NCBI GenBank assembly: GCA_002729525.1
Contig: PBYI01000049.1
Location: 1 to 64,000 of the forward strand
Reading direction: 5' to 3'
DNA from: Nocardioides sp.
GTDB lineage: Bacteria > Actinomycetota > Actinomycetes > Propionibacteriales > Nocardioidaceae
Length of the DNA: 64,000 nt
Shown in pieces: positions 52,667 through 61,812 of the stretch. Both the position numbers and the translations under genes were made by a program. Under the pieces are notes generated by a model. The model was not told the DNA's origin and did not search any database. It worked only from the letters and a program-made list of their open reading frames with translations. Position 1 is the first letter of the stretch; each line of letters begins with the position of its first letter.

Positions 52667-53530
52667 ATGTCGACGCCCACGACGTACACGCTGGCGATGG
52701 CGCAGCCGCGCCGCATCGCCGGCGACGACGGGAGCCCGAACGTCACCCACGCCGTCGACCTCGTCGCCCGGGCCGCCGACCTCGGCGCCGACCTGGTGCT
52801 CTTCCCGGAGTTCTCCCCCGGGCCGGTCCGGGCGCACGACGCCTTCTACGACGCCGAGCCCGCGCTGGCCGAGATCGCCGCGCTGCGCGGGGTCAACGTC
52901 GTGTGGAGCCGCACCGAGCGCTGCGACGACGGCCGCAACCGGCTCTGCGTCTACGTCCAGGGCCGCACCGGCGCCCGGCTGCTGCGCTACGAGCGCACCC
53001 ACCCCGCCACCATCCCCGCGAAGGAGGACGGCGAGCTGACCTCGCCCGGTGAGGTGTTCGGCCTCGTCGAGGTCGACGGCATCCCGATGGGCATCGTCGT
53101 CTGCTCGGAGATGTGGACCCCCGAGGTCGCCCGGATCGTCGCGCTGCGCGGCGCCGAGGTGATCCTCTCCCCGGCCGGCGGCGGCTTCACCAGCCTCACC
53201 CGCAACTGGCAGGTCATCAACCAGGCCCGCGCCATCGAGAACCTCTGCTACGTCGGCCTCACCAACAACCTCTGGGGCGACGAGCAGGGCGCCGCGATGA
53301 TCACCGGGCCCGAGGCACCGCTGGCGTACGCCGGCCGCGAGGAGCTCGTCGTCGCCACCCTCGACCTCGCCCGGCTGCGCTGGCTGCGCGGGGAGGACGA
53401 CTCGATGGCCGAGCCGAAGCCGTTCGACTCCATCCCGGGCCTGCTGCGCGCCCGCCGTCCCGAGCTGTACGGCGACCTGGTGGCCCCGCAGCCGGACGCG
53501 TTCGACTACAGCACCGGGCGGCCCCGATGA
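52667..53530 (+). CDS. Nitrilase-superfamily carbon-nitrogen hydrolase
   Basis: The 287-residue hydrolase has catalytic E48 in LVLFPEFS and C146 in GIVVCSEMWTPE. The lysine usually found in the Y-R-K-x-H motif appears as arginine R110 in YERTHP; K119 is nearby but off the usual spacing, so the catalytic lysine is unclear. Family members cleave amides, carbamoyl groups or nitriles. GGAGG lies 7 bases before ATG 52667. It is the first gene of the long catabolic operon, overlapping the next gene by four bases. Substrate unknown. Confidence 0.85.
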   Translation: MSTPTTYTLAMAQPRRIAGDDGSPNVTHAVDLVARAADLGADLVLFPEFSPGPVRAHDAFYDAEPALAEIAALRGVNVVWSRTERCDDGRNRLCVYVQGRTGARLLRYERTHPATIPAKEDGELTSPGEVFGLVEVDGIPMGIVVCSEMWTPEVARIVALRGAEVILSPAGGGFTSLTRNWQVINQARAIENLCYVGLTNNLWGDEQGAAMITGPEAPLAYAGREELVVATLDLARLRWLRGEDDSMAEPKPFDSIPGLLRARRPELYGDLVAPQPDAFDYSTGRPR

Positions 53531-54888
53531 GCGCCCCCGACCGTCCCGCCGTGCTGCTGCGCGGCGCCTGGGTGATGGCGCCCGAGCCGGTGCGCGACGG
53601 CGCGGTGGCGGTCGTCGGCGACCGGATCGCGGCCGTCGGGCCGTACGCCGAGCTGGCGGCGGCGTATCCCGGCGCGGACGTCCACGGCGGCGAGCACGAC
53701 ATCGTCTGCCCCGGCTTCGTCAACACCCACGGCCACTTCTCCGAGGGCCTCATCACCGGCATCGCGTCGCAGCACACCCTGGTCGAGTGGCTCGACGCGC
53801 TCATCGCGCCGGTGAAGCTGCACACCACGCCCGAGGTGGCCCGGCTCGGCACGCTGGTCGCGGGCATCCAGATGCTGCGGAGCGGCATCACCACCGCCAA
53901 CGACATGTTCGTCACCGGCACCGGGCCGGAGCCGGTCACCCCGGCCGTCGTCGAGGCGCTCGACGAGCTCCGCCTGCGCGGCGTGGTGTCGTACGGCGCC
54001 GGCGACGCCGACACCGGTGACCCGGCCGCCGAGCTCGCCGAGCACGACGCGCTCCGGGAGGCCGCGGCCGGCAGCGACCTGTGCACGTTCCGCCTCGGGA
54101 TGGGCTCGATGCTCAGCCACAGCCCGGCGCTCCTCGAGCAGGCGGTGGCGTACGCCGTCGACGGCGGCCACGGCGTGCACGTGCACCTCCAGGAGGTGCG
54201 CGAGGAGGTGACCCGGATGCGGGTGACGACCGGGCGCACGTCGGTGGAGCACGCCGCGCACGTCGGGCTCTTCGAGGCACCGACCCTGGCCGCCCACTGC
54301 GTGTGGACCGACCGGCGCGACCGCGAGCTGATGGCCGAGCACCGCGTCGGCGTCGCCCACAACCCGCTCGCCAACGGCATCCTCGCCAGCGGCATCGCCC
54401 CGGTGGCCGAGCTGCGCCAGCTCGGCGTCGACGTCGGGTTCGGCGTCGACGGGGCGGCGTCCAACGACGCCCAGGACTTCCTGCAGGCGATCAAGACCGG
54501 CGCGCTGCTGGCACGGGTCCGCGACCTCCAGGCGACCGCGATGACCGCCCGCGAGGCGTTCGAGATCGCCACCATCGGCGGCGCCCGGGCGCTGCGGATG
54601 GAGGACGAGATCGGCAGCATCGAGGTCGGCAAGAAGGCGGACCTGGTGCTGCTCGACGGCTCCGGCCCGACCCTGGCCAACGTCCACGAGCCCTACCAGG
54701 CGGTCGTCTTCGTCGCCGGCAGCCGCGAGGTCGCCGAGGTCTGGGTCGACGGCCTGCCGTCGGTGCTCGGCGGCGACGTCGTCACCGTCGACCCGGTCGA
54801 GGTCGCCGAGCGGTCCCGGCCGGTCGCGCGGCGGCTGGTCACCGAGGCCGGGCTCGGCCACCTCTCGGCCCTGGCGGGGGCGGTCTGA
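53527..54888 (+). CDS. Atz/Trz-type metal-dependent amidohydrolase (deaminase/cyclic amidohydrolase)
   Basis: The 453-residue amidohydrolase has metal ligands H68 and H70 in FVNTHGHFSEG, GVHVHLQEV, AHCVW and GVDGAASND. It resembles chlorohydrolases, cytosine deaminases and hydroxydechloroatrazine-type deaminases of nitrogen heterocycles. It starts ATG 53527 in an ATGA overlap with the nitrilase-like gene, and its stop overlaps the next start by one base (TGATG). In context it may deaminate or open a heterocyclic ring. Confidence 0.85.
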   Translation: MSAPDRPAVLLRGAWVMAPEPVRDGAVAVVGDRIAAVGPYAELAAAYPGADVHGGEHDIVCPGFVNTHGHFSEGLITGIASQHTLVEWLDALIAPVKLHTTPEVARLGTLVAGIQMLRSGITTANDMFVTGTGPEPVTPAVVEALDELRLRGVVSYGAGDADTGDPAAELAEHDALREAAAGSDLCTFRLGMGSMLSHSPALLEQAVAYAVDGGHGVHVHLQEVREEVTRMRVTTGRTSVEHAAHVGLFEAPTLAAHCVWTDRRDRELMAEHRVGVAHNPLANGILASGIAPVAELRQLGVDVGFGVDGAASNDAQDFLQAIKTGALLARVRDLQATAMTAREAFEIATIGGARALRMEDEIGSIEVGKKADLVLLDGSGPTLANVHEPYQAVVFVAGSREVAEVWVDGLPSVLGGDVVTVDPVEVAERSRPVARRLVTEAGLGHLSALAGAV

Positions 54889-55922
54889 TGGACGTCTCCC
54901 CCAGCGTCGACGACGTCTACCGCGACCTCCTCGACCGGATCCTCACCGGCGCCTACCCGGCCGGCTCCCGGCTGCCGTCGTGCCGGGCCCTGGCCCGCGA
55001 GCTCGGCTCCAACTCCTCGACCGTCGACCGCGCCGTCGGCCGGCTCGCCCAGACCGGGCGGGTGCGCACCGTGCCCCGGCGCGGCACCTTCGTCGAGGAC
55101 ACCCGGGCCGAGGCGGTCGACGCCCGCAGCGTCGTCGGGCACCAGCTCGACGAGGTGCTGCTGCGCGCCCGCCGGCTCGGCTTCACCGAGGGCCAGGTCG
55201 TCGAGATGGTGCACGCCGCGCTCGAGCGGGTCGGCTCGATGCGCCGGATCGCCGTCGTGGAGTGCAATGAGCGCGACCTGCGCACCGTGCAGAACGCCGT
55301 GCAGCGCTCGACCGGCGTCGAGGTGCAGCCCGTGCTGCTGTCCGAGGCGCAGGGCCGGCTGCTGGACGAGGAGTTCGACGCCGTCGCCGTCCCGGTCTTC
55401 CACCTCAACGACGTCGCGCCGTACGTCACCGACCTCGACCGGGTCGTCGAGCTCAACCTGGTCGCCTCGCCGTCGGCGCTGCGCCGGATCATCGACGTCC
55501 GCTCGCACGACCGGCTGGTCGTCGTCGCGCCGACGCAGCGCGGGGTGCAGTGGATGACTGCTCTCGTCGGGCAGTACTTCCCCGGCCAGATCGTCGGATT
55601 CAACGCCGACACCGACGACGTGTCGGTCCTCGACGGCGAGCCCGTCGTGGTGGTCAACAACGCCGTCGGTCTCGGCACCGACTTCGAGGAGCGGGTAGGC
55701 GAGCTGATCGCGATCGAGTGGGAGATCGACGGCCGCTTCGTGCCGGTGCTCCGCTCGCGCATCGAGTCGGTGATCGCCGACGCCCGCAGCGACCGCGACC
55801 AGGGCGCGCCGACCACCCGGGCGTCGTACCCGCTCGGCACCGCCGGTGAGGACGGCGAGCCCGGCCCGCACAGCCGCCCGGAGCGACCCACGCTCGTGCT
55901 CGGCGGGGGCGGTCACCGATGA
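54888..55922 (+). CDS. GntR-type winged-helix regulator with unidentified C-terminal domain
   Basis: The 344-residue protein has an N-terminal GntR helix-turn-helix (DLLDRILTGAYPAGSRLPSCRALARELGSNSSTVDRAVGRL, residues 13-53). The C-terminal domain is not the FadR, HutC or aminotransferase type; segments such as MRRIAVVECNERDLRTVQNAV and GEPVVVVNNAVGLGTDFEERV look like a ligand-binding alpha/beta fold. Being inside the operon, it probably senses a pathway compound. It starts ATG 54888 overlapping the previous stop, and its stop overlaps the next start (ATGA). Confidence 0.8.
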   Translation: MDVSPSVDDVYRDLLDRILTGAYPAGSRLPSCRALARELGSNSSTVDRAVGRLAQTGRVRTVPRRGTFVEDTRAEAVDARSVVGHQLDEVLLRARRLGFTEGQVVEMVHAALERVGSMRRIAVVECNERDLRTVQNAVQRSTGVEVQPVLLSEAQGRLLDEEFDAVAVPVFHLNDVAPYVTDLDRVVELNLVASPSALRRIIDVRSHDRLVVVAPTQRGVQWMTALVGQYFPGQIVGFNADTDDVSVLDGEPVVVVNNAVGLGTDFEERVGELIAIEWEIDGRFVPVLRSRIESVIADARSDRDQGAPTTRASYPLGTAGEDGEPGPHSRPERPTLVLGGGGHR

Positions 55923-56896
55923 GGATCTCGATCGGCCTCTCCGACACCGCCCGCACCCGCCCCCTGGCCACCGGCGAGGTGGCGATCGAGGGCGTCGAGG
56001 CGGACCTGCGCTTCATGGGCGTACAGGAGCTGTTCAACCACCAGCTGGCGCACCACGAGTTCGACGTGTGCGAGTTCCCGCTGGCGACGTACTTCCGGTC
56101 GCTGGAGAAGGAGGACCGGCCCTACCTCGCGGTGCCCGTCTTCCCGTCGCGGCACTTCCGGCTCTCCTGCGTGTTCGTCAGCGAGAAGTCCGACGTGCGC
56201 ACGCCCGCCGACCTCGCCGGCCGCCGGATCGGCATCTCGGTGTTCGACATGGCCGCGGGGGTCTGGGTCCGCGGGATGCTGCACGACCACTTCGGCCTGG
56301 ACCGGCACGCGCCGACGTACGTCATCGGCGGGCTGGAGCAGCCGCGCCGCGGCGACGAGCACCCGCAGTTCTACCCGCCCGGGTTCGTCTTCGAGCACCG
56401 CACCGACGCCTCGCTGGCCCAGCTGCTGGCCGAGGGCGAGATCGACGCGCTGGTCACCGCCCGCGCCCCGTCCACCTGGCCCGACCACGGCGTACGACGC
56501 CTGTTCGACGACCCGCGCGCCACCGAGCTCGACTACTACCGGCGCACCGGGCTGTTCCCGGCGATGCACGTGCTGGCGCTCAAGCGGCCCCTCGCGGAGC
56601 GGTGCCCCGAGCTGCCGATGGCGCTCTACCGCGCGTTCACCGCGTCGTACGACGCCGCGCGGGCGCGGTTCCACGACTCCGCCGCGCTCGACTCGGTCCT
56701 GCCCTGGCAGCTGGAGCACCTGCTCGACACCGAGCGGCTGCTGGGCCACGACTACTGGAGCTCGGGCGTCCGCGCGAACGCCGCGATGCTCCGCACCGCC
56801 GTCGACTACAGCCTGGCCGATGGCCTGATCAGCACGGCCTTCGAGGTCGCGGACCTGTTCCGCGGACCCGGTGAGGCCGACGTCCTCTCGACCTAG
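55919..56896 (+). CDS. 4,5-dihydroxyphthalate decarboxylase-like / NMT1-like protein
   Basis: The 325-residue protein matches proteins related to 4,5-dihydroxyphthalate decarboxylase, which share the substrate-binding-protein fold: MRISIGLSDTARTRPLATG, FNHQLAHHEFDVCEFPLATYFRSL, GRRIGISVFDMAAGVWVRGML. No signal peptide is visible, so it is cytosolic and more likely an enzyme or sensor than a transporter receptor. Decarboxylation of an aromatic acid is plausible given the neighbouring HpaB-type monooxygenase, but the reaction is inferred. ATGA overlap with the regulator. Confidence 0.8.
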   Translation: MRISIGLSDTARTRPLATGEVAIEGVEADLRFMGVQELFNHQLAHHEFDVCEFPLATYFRSLEKEDRPYLAVPVFPSRHFRLSCVFVSEKSDVRTPADLAGRRIGISVFDMAAGVWVRGMLHDHFGLDRHAPTYVIGGLEQPRRGDEHPQFYPPGFVFEHRTDASLAQLLAEGEIDALVTARAPSTWPDHGVRRLFDDPRATELDYYRRTGLFPAMHVLALKRPLAERCPELPMALYRAFTASYDAARARFHDSAALDSVLPWQLEHLLDTERLLGHDYWSSGVRANAAMLRTAVDYSLADGLISTAFEVADLFRGPGEADVLST

Positions 56897-56906
56897 GAGA
56901 CCCGCG

Positions 56907-58391
56907 ATGACCGCCCTCCCCCACACCGAGACCGGGCCTGGGACCGGGACCGCGACCGGCAGCACGACCGGCCTGCGCACCGGTGCCGACTACCGCGCCG
57001 CCCTCGACGACGGCCGCGACGTGCGCGTCGACGGCGAGCGGGTCACCGGCTCGGTCGCCGACCACCCGGCCTTCGCCGGCGTCGTCGCCACCATGGCCGG
57101 CCTGTACGACGCCGCCCACGAGGCGGGCTCGCCGGTGGTCGACCCCGACTCCGGGCAGCTGTCGATGTTCACGGTGCCGCGCACCCGCGCCCAGCACGAC
57201 CTGCGCAAGGTCGGCCTGGAGGCGTGGTCGGGCGCGGCGCACGGCTTCATCGGCCGCGGCCCCGACCACGTGGCCGGCCTGCTCGCGGGCTTCGCGGGCG
57301 CCGCGCACCTCTTCGACACCGAGGACCACCAGCAGGGCGCGGCCGTCGTCGCGCTGCGCGAGGAGGCCGCGGCGAAGGGCCTGTGGATCACCAACTCGAT
57401 CGTCCCGCCGCAGCAGAACCGCAACGACCCCACCAGCCGGGTCACCCCGACCCACCTGGTCGAAGAGACCAGCGAGGGCATCGTCGTGCACGGCGCGCAG
57501 ATGCTCGGCACGGGCGCCGCGGTGGCCGACGAGATCTTCGTGACCAGCGTCCGGCCGCTGTCGCCGACGGAGTCGGAGAAGGCGCTGTCGTTCGTGGTGC
57601 CGGTGTCCGCGCCGGGGCTGCGGCTGCTCTGCCGACGTCCGTACGCGACCGCGGGCGCGCCGTTCGACTACCCGCTGAGCCACCGCTTCGACGAGACCGA
57701 CGCGATGGTCGTGATGGACCACGTGCTGGTGCCGTGGGACCGGGTGCTCGCGGTCGGCGAGGTCGACGTGGTCAACCGCCAGTTCTTCGGCACCGGCGCG
57801 CACCAGATCGGCAACTTCCAGTCGATCGTGCGGCTCGGCGCCAAGCTCCGCTTCCTCACCGGCGTCGCCTCCCTGGTCGCCAAGGCCAACGGCCGCGACA
57901 CCGACCCCGGCGTCCGCGCGCAGCTGGCCGACCTGGCGACCGTGCAGACGATCTCGCAGTCGCTCACCGAGTCGGCCCACCAGTTCGCGGAGGCCGACGC
58001 CGACGGCGTCATCCGGCCCGCCGGGCAGTACCTGTACGCCGCGCTCGGCATGCAGACCGACGTCTACCCGAAGGCCGTGCGGATGCTCGGCGAGCTCGTC
58101 GGCGGCGGCGTGATCCAGGTGCCATCGTCGGTCGCCGACTTCGACGACCCCGACCAAGTCGCCGCGATGGACGTCGTCATGGGCTCCGACGAGGTGCCGG
58201 TCGACGAGAGGGTCAAGCTGTTCAAGCTGGCCTGGGAGCTGGTCGGGTCGGAGTTCGCCGGCCGCCACGTGCAGTACGAGCGCTTCTACTCCGGCGCCCC
58301 GCCGGTGGTGAAGATGCACGCCTTCCGGCACTACCCGTTCGGCGACGTCGAGCGCCTGGCCCAAGGTTTCCTCGACTCCTACGGGGTCTGA
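56907..58391 (+). CDS. HpaB-family flavin-dependent aromatic monooxygenase, oxygenase component
   Basis: The 494-residue protein is of the 4-hydroxyphenylacetate 3-monooxygenase large-component family: RNDPTSRVTPTHLVEETSEGIVVHGAQMLGTGAA, DAMVVMDHVLVPWDRVLAVG and ERFYSGAPPVVKMHAFRHY. These use FADH2 supplied by a separate reductase to hydroxylate phenols or related rings, or to open them. No reductase gene lies in the window. AGGAGA 7 bases before ATG 56907 gives the start; the 10-base gap to the previous gene is the widest in the operon. Confidence 0.88.
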   Translation: MTALPHTETGPGTGTATGSTTGLRTGADYRAALDDGRDVRVDGERVTGSVADHPAFAGVVATMAGLYDAAHEAGSPVVDPDSGQLSMFTVPRTRAQHDLRKVGLEAWSGAAHGFIGRGPDHVAGLLAGFAGAAHLFDTEDHQQGAAVVALREEAAAKGLWITNSIVPPQQNRNDPTSRVTPTHLVEETSEGIVVHGAQMLGTGAAVADEIFVTSVRPLSPTESEKALSFVVPVSAPGLRLLCRRPYATAGAPFDYPLSHRFDETDAMVVMDHVLVPWDRVLAVGEVDVVNRQFFGTGAHQIGNFQSIVRLGAKLRFLTGVASLVAKANGRDTDPGVRAQLADLATVQTISQSLTESAHQFAEADADGVIRPAGQYLYAALGMQTDVYPKAVRMLGELVGGGVIQVPSSVADFDDPDQVAAMDVVMGSDEVPVDERVKLFKLAWELVGSEFAGRHVQYERFYSGAPPVVKMHAFRHYPFGDVERLAQGFLDSYGV

Positions 58392-58394
58392 CCC

Positions 58395-59594
58395 GTGCGC
58401 ACCCTCGACCCGACGGTGCTCGCACCCGACGGTCGGGTGCGGGTCGAGCCGACCGGCGCCGGCGCCCTCGACGGGCTCGACGTGGTGGTCAAGGACCTCC
58501 TCGACGTCGCCGGCCGGGTGACAGCCGCCGGCAACCCGACGCTCGCCGCCGGCCCACCCGCCACCGCCCACGCCGAGGCCGTACGCCGCGTGCTCGCCGC
58601 GGGCGCGACGGTGGTCGGCAAGGTCGCGACCGACGAGCTGGCGATGGGGATGTTCGGGGTCAACAGCCACTTCGGTACCCCGCCCAACCCGGCGGCGCCC
58701 GACCGGGTGCCGGGCGGGTCGTCCAGCGGCTCGGCCAGCGCGGTCGCGGCCGGGGCCGCCGACCTCGGCCTGGGCACCGACACCGGTGGCTCGATCCGGG
58801 TGCCGGCCGGCTTCTGCGGGCTCGTCGGGCTGCGACCCACCCACGGCAGGACGCCGCTGGTCGGCGTGCGGCCGATGGCGCCCGGCTTCGACTGCGTCGG
58901 GGTGCTCGCCCGCACCGTCGACGTCGCCCGGCGCGGGGCGTCGGTGCTGCTGGACGACTGGGCGCCGGGCGCGACCCGGCCGGTCTCGACCGTCGTGCTG
59001 CTCACCGACCTGGCGGCGCGGGCCGACGACGAGGTCGCCGCGCTCGCCCGCGGCGCCGCCAACCGGTGGGCGGCCTGGCTCGGGCTGCGCGTCGAGGAGG
59101 AGCCGCTGCTGCTCGACGGTCTGCCCGAGCAGCTCGTCGGCACGTTCTGGCCCCTGATGAGCCGGCAGCTGTGGCAGTCGAACGGCGCGTGGGAGCGCGA
59201 CGAGCAGCCGGTCCTCGGGGCCGGGATCGCCGAGCGGATCCGGGCCGCGGCGGACGTCGCCGACAGCGCGGTGACCGAGGCGGAGACGGCCCGCGCGGCG
59301 CTGGTCGAGCGGTTGAGGGGCCTGCTCGACCGGGGCGCCGTCGCAGTGCTGCCGACGTCGGTCGGGTCGGCGCCCCGACGGAACCTGCCGCACGAGGCGC
59401 TCATGGCCTACCGCGACCGCAACCTGCCGCAGGTGGTGCCCGCCTCGCTGACCGGGGCGCCACAGCTGTCGCTGCCGGCCGGCCAGGTCGACGGCGCGCC
59501 CGCCGGGGTGTCGCTGCTCGGGCTGCCCGGCGACGACGAGCTGCTCCTCGACCTCGCCGCCGGCCTCGCCGCCTCCGGTCAGGGGCCGGCGTGA
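58395..59594 (+). CDS. Amidase-signature hydrolase (first)
   Basis: The 399-residue amidase has the Ser-cisSer-Lys triad: K33 in VVKDLLDVAG, the serines in PGGSSSGSASAVAAG (S109/S110) and nucleophile S133 in GTDTGGSIRVPAGF. It hydrolyses an amide to acid plus ammonia or amine. GTG 58395 starts 3 bases after the HpaB stop, and its stop overlaps the following gene (GTGA). A second, distinct amidase is encoded two genes later, suggesting two separate amide steps or substrates. Confidence 0.88.
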   Translation: MRTLDPTVLAPDGRVRVEPTGAGALDGLDVVVKDLLDVAGRVTAAGNPTLAAGPPATAHAEAVRRVLAAGATVVGKVATDELAMGMFGVNSHFGTPPNPAAPDRVPGGSSSGSASAVAAGAADLGLGTDTGGSIRVPAGFCGLVGLRPTHGRTPLVGVRPMAPGFDCVGVLARTVDVARRGASVLLDDWAPGATRPVSTVVLLTDLAARADDEVAALARGAANRWAAWLGLRVEEEPLLLDGLPEQLVGTFWPLMSRQLWQSNGAWERDEQPVLGAGIAERIRAAADVADSAVTEAETARAALVERLRGLLDRGAVAVLPTSVGSAPRRNLPHEALMAYRDRNLPQVVPASLTGAPQLSLPAGQVDGAPAGVSLLGLPGDDELLLDLAAGLAASGQGPA

Positions 59595-60484
59595 GCGCGC
59601 CCGCCGAGCGGGTCGCGCCGACCCCGTTCCGGCTCAGCACCGCGGCGCCGCGCCTCACGCCGTACGACGGGTGCGGGGTGCTGGTGACCTTCGTGCTCAA
59701 CCTGGAGCACTGGACGCTCGACCGGCCGATGCCGCGCGCCGCGCTGCCCGCGCCGGGCGGGATCACCGTCGTGCCCGACGTCGCCAACCACTCCTGGGTG
59801 CTCTACGGCCTGCGCGCCGGGCTGCCCCGCGTCGCCGCCGCCCTGCGACCGCTCGGCGGTGCGGTGACCGTCGCGCTCAACGCCGACGTCATCGACCACT
59901 ACCCCGAGGTAGCCGACCTGGTGGAGGCCGAGGGCTGGGAGGTCGTCGCGCACGGCGTGCGGCAGCAGAGCATCCAGACCTACGAGTCGGAGGAGCCGGT
60001 CGTCATCGAGGCGGTCGAGCGGATCGCGGCGCGGTTCGGGCGCCCGCGCGGCTGGCTGAGCCCCGGCATGAACCAGACCGACGACTCGCTGCGGCTGCGC
60101 AAGCGGGCCGGCCTGGAGTTCGACCACGACTGGATGGTCGACGACCGGCCGGTCTGGCTGAGCACGCCCGAGGGTCCGTTGCTCGGGCTGCCCTACACGC
60201 TCACCCTCAACGACGTCACCGTCTACCAGGTCGCCCAGCAGCCCGACGGCGCGCTGCTCGACCGCACCGAGCGCACCCTGGCCCGGCACGTCGCCGAGGT
60301 CACCGCACCCGACGGCAACCCGCTGGTCATGCCGGTCGGGCTGCACCCGCACGTGATGGGCGTGCCGCACCGCATCGAGGAGCTCGAGCAGATGGTCGCC
60401 GCCGTGCTGGCCGAGCCGCAGGCCGTCGCCGTCACCTCCTCGCAGGTGCACGACTGGTACGTCGCCCAGGTGCCGGCGCCGTGA
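59591..60484 (+). CDS. Polysaccharide-deacetylase-fold hydrolase (cyclic imidase-like)
   Basis: The 297-residue protein has VTFVLNLEHWTLD, ALNADVIDHYPEVADLVEAEGWEVVAHGVRQQSIQTYESEE and RGWLSPGMNQTDDSLRLRKRAGLEFDHDWMVDDRP, the layout of the NodB/polysaccharide deacetylase fold. In this branch some members are allantoinases (PuuE) or cyclic imide hydrolases rather than deacetylases. The context of amidases and amidohydrolases favours ring opening of a cyclic imide or ureide. GTG 59591 overlaps the first amidase stop. Confidence 0.78.
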   Translation: MSAPAERVAPTPFRLSTAAPRLTPYDGCGVLVTFVLNLEHWTLDRPMPRAALPAPGGITVVPDVANHSWVLYGLRAGLPRVAAALRPLGGAVTVALNADVIDHYPEVADLVEAEGWEVVAHGVRQQSIQTYESEEPVVIEAVERIAARFGRPRGWLSPGMNQTDDSLRLRKRAGLEFDHDWMVDDRPVWLSTPEGPLLGLPYTLTLNDVTVYQVAQQPDGALLDRTERTLARHVAEVTAPDGNPLVMPVGLHPHVMGVPHRIEELEQMVAAVLAEPQAVAVTSSQVHDWYVAQVPAP

Positions 60485-61812
60485 GCGCCCTGCGCCCGTG
60501 GGTCGGCGTCGCGACCGGGCCCGCGACCCGGGCGGCGTACGTCGAGGGCACCCGGCGGCTGCTCGCCACGGTCGAGCCGACGCTGCGCGCGTTCACGTCC
60601 GTCGCTCCGCTGGAGCCGGCCGCGGCGGCCGCTCAGACCGCTCAGGCCGGGCTCGGCAGCGGGCCGCTCGCCGGGATGCCGGTCGCGGTGAAGGAGATCA
60701 TCGACGTCGCCGGGATGGAGGTGGCGTTCGGCTCGGCGGTGCACGCCGGCCGGGTGCCGACCCGGGACGCCGAGGCCGTCGCCCGGCTGCGCGCGGCCGG
60801 CGCGGAGGTCGTCGGCGTCACCACGAGCACGCCGTACGCCTGCGGCACCACGACCGTCACCGCCAACCCGCACCGCCACCAGGCCACGCCCGGCGGGTCG
60901 TCGGCCGGGTCGGGCGCCGCTGTCGGCGCCGGGCTCGTGCCGGTCGCCCTGGCGACGCAGAGCCAGGCCTCCACGATCCGACCGGCGTCGTACTGCGGGG
61001 CGTGGGGCTACAAGCCGTCGCACGGCCGGCTGCCGCGCGGCGGCGTGCGGCTGCTGTCGGACACCCTCGACAACCTCGGCGTGATCGCGGCGTCGCTGGC
61101 CGACCTGGAGGCCACGCTCGCGGTCCTCGCCGACGACTGGACGCCCGCGCCGGTGCCCGGCCGGCTGCGGGTCGGCGTGGTGCGCCTCGACGACGGCGGC
61201 CTGCCCCGGCCGGAGTCGTGCCGGGCGCTCGCCGCGCTGGTGACCCGGCTCGAGGCGCGCTCCGACGTGCGGGTCGTGCGCGGCACGCCCGCGCTGGCGG
61301 CGTACGACGCCCTGGTGGCGGGCTCCGGCTCCGACTGCTTCGCGATCTTCGCCGGCGAGGCCGCCCCCGGGCTGGCCCGCGAGGTCGCCGCCGGGGAGAC
61401 CGACCCGCGGCTGCCCGAGATGGTCGAGCACGCCGCGCGCGTCGGCACGGACGGGCTGACCGACGCGCTGGCCCGGCGCCGTGCGCTGCGCGAGGCGCAC
61501 GCTCGGCTGCTCACCACCGAGGTCGACGTGCTCCTGACGCTCGCCACCACCAACCCGGCGCCCGACGGGCACGACACCACCGGCTGCCGGCGGATGCCCG
61601 CGACGGCATCGCTGCTCGGCGTACCGGCCCTGTCGGCGCCGTGGCTCGTCGTCGACGGCATGCCGCTCGGCGTGCAGCTGCTCGGCGCGGAGGGCGCCGA
61701 CGAGCGGCTGCTGGCCGCCGCGCGACACCTCGCCCCGTCGGCTCCCGCACCTGCCCCCGCCCCTGCCCCCGTGTCCGTGTCCGTGTCCCGTCCCGAGGAG
61801 GACCTGCCGTGA
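60481..61812 (+). CDS. Amidase-signature hydrolase (second)
   Basis: The 443-residue amidase has K71 in VAVKEIIDVAG, serines S140/S141 in TPGGSSAGSGAAVGAG and nucleophile S164 in QSQASTIRPASY, so the triad is complete although the usual glycine before the nucleophile is alanine. It differs strongly from the first amidase. The C-terminus has a repetitive PAPAPAPAPVSVSVS tract encoded by near-repeated CCTGCCCCC and GTGTCC units. GTG 60481 and the stop both overlap neighbours by four bases. Confidence 0.86.
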   Translation: MSALRPWVGVATGPATRAAYVEGTRRLLATVEPTLRAFTSVAPLEPAAAAAQTAQAGLGSGPLAGMPVAVKEIIDVAGMEVAFGSAVHAGRVPTRDAEAVARLRAAGAEVVGVTTSTPYACGTTTVTANPHRHQATPGGSSAGSGAAVGAGLVPVALATQSQASTIRPASYCGAWGYKPSHGRLPRGGVRLLSDTLDNLGVIAASLADLEATLAVLADDWTPAPVPGRLRVGVVRLDDGGLPRPESCRALAALVTRLEARSDVRVVRGTPALAAYDALVAGSGSDCFAIFAGEAAPGLAREVAAGETDPRLPEMVEHAARVGTDGLTDALARRRALREAHARLLTTEVDVLLTLATTNPAPDGHDTTGCRRMPATASLLGVPALSAPWLVVDGMPLGVQLLGAEGADERLLAAARHLAPSAPAPAPAPAPVSVSVSRPEEDLP

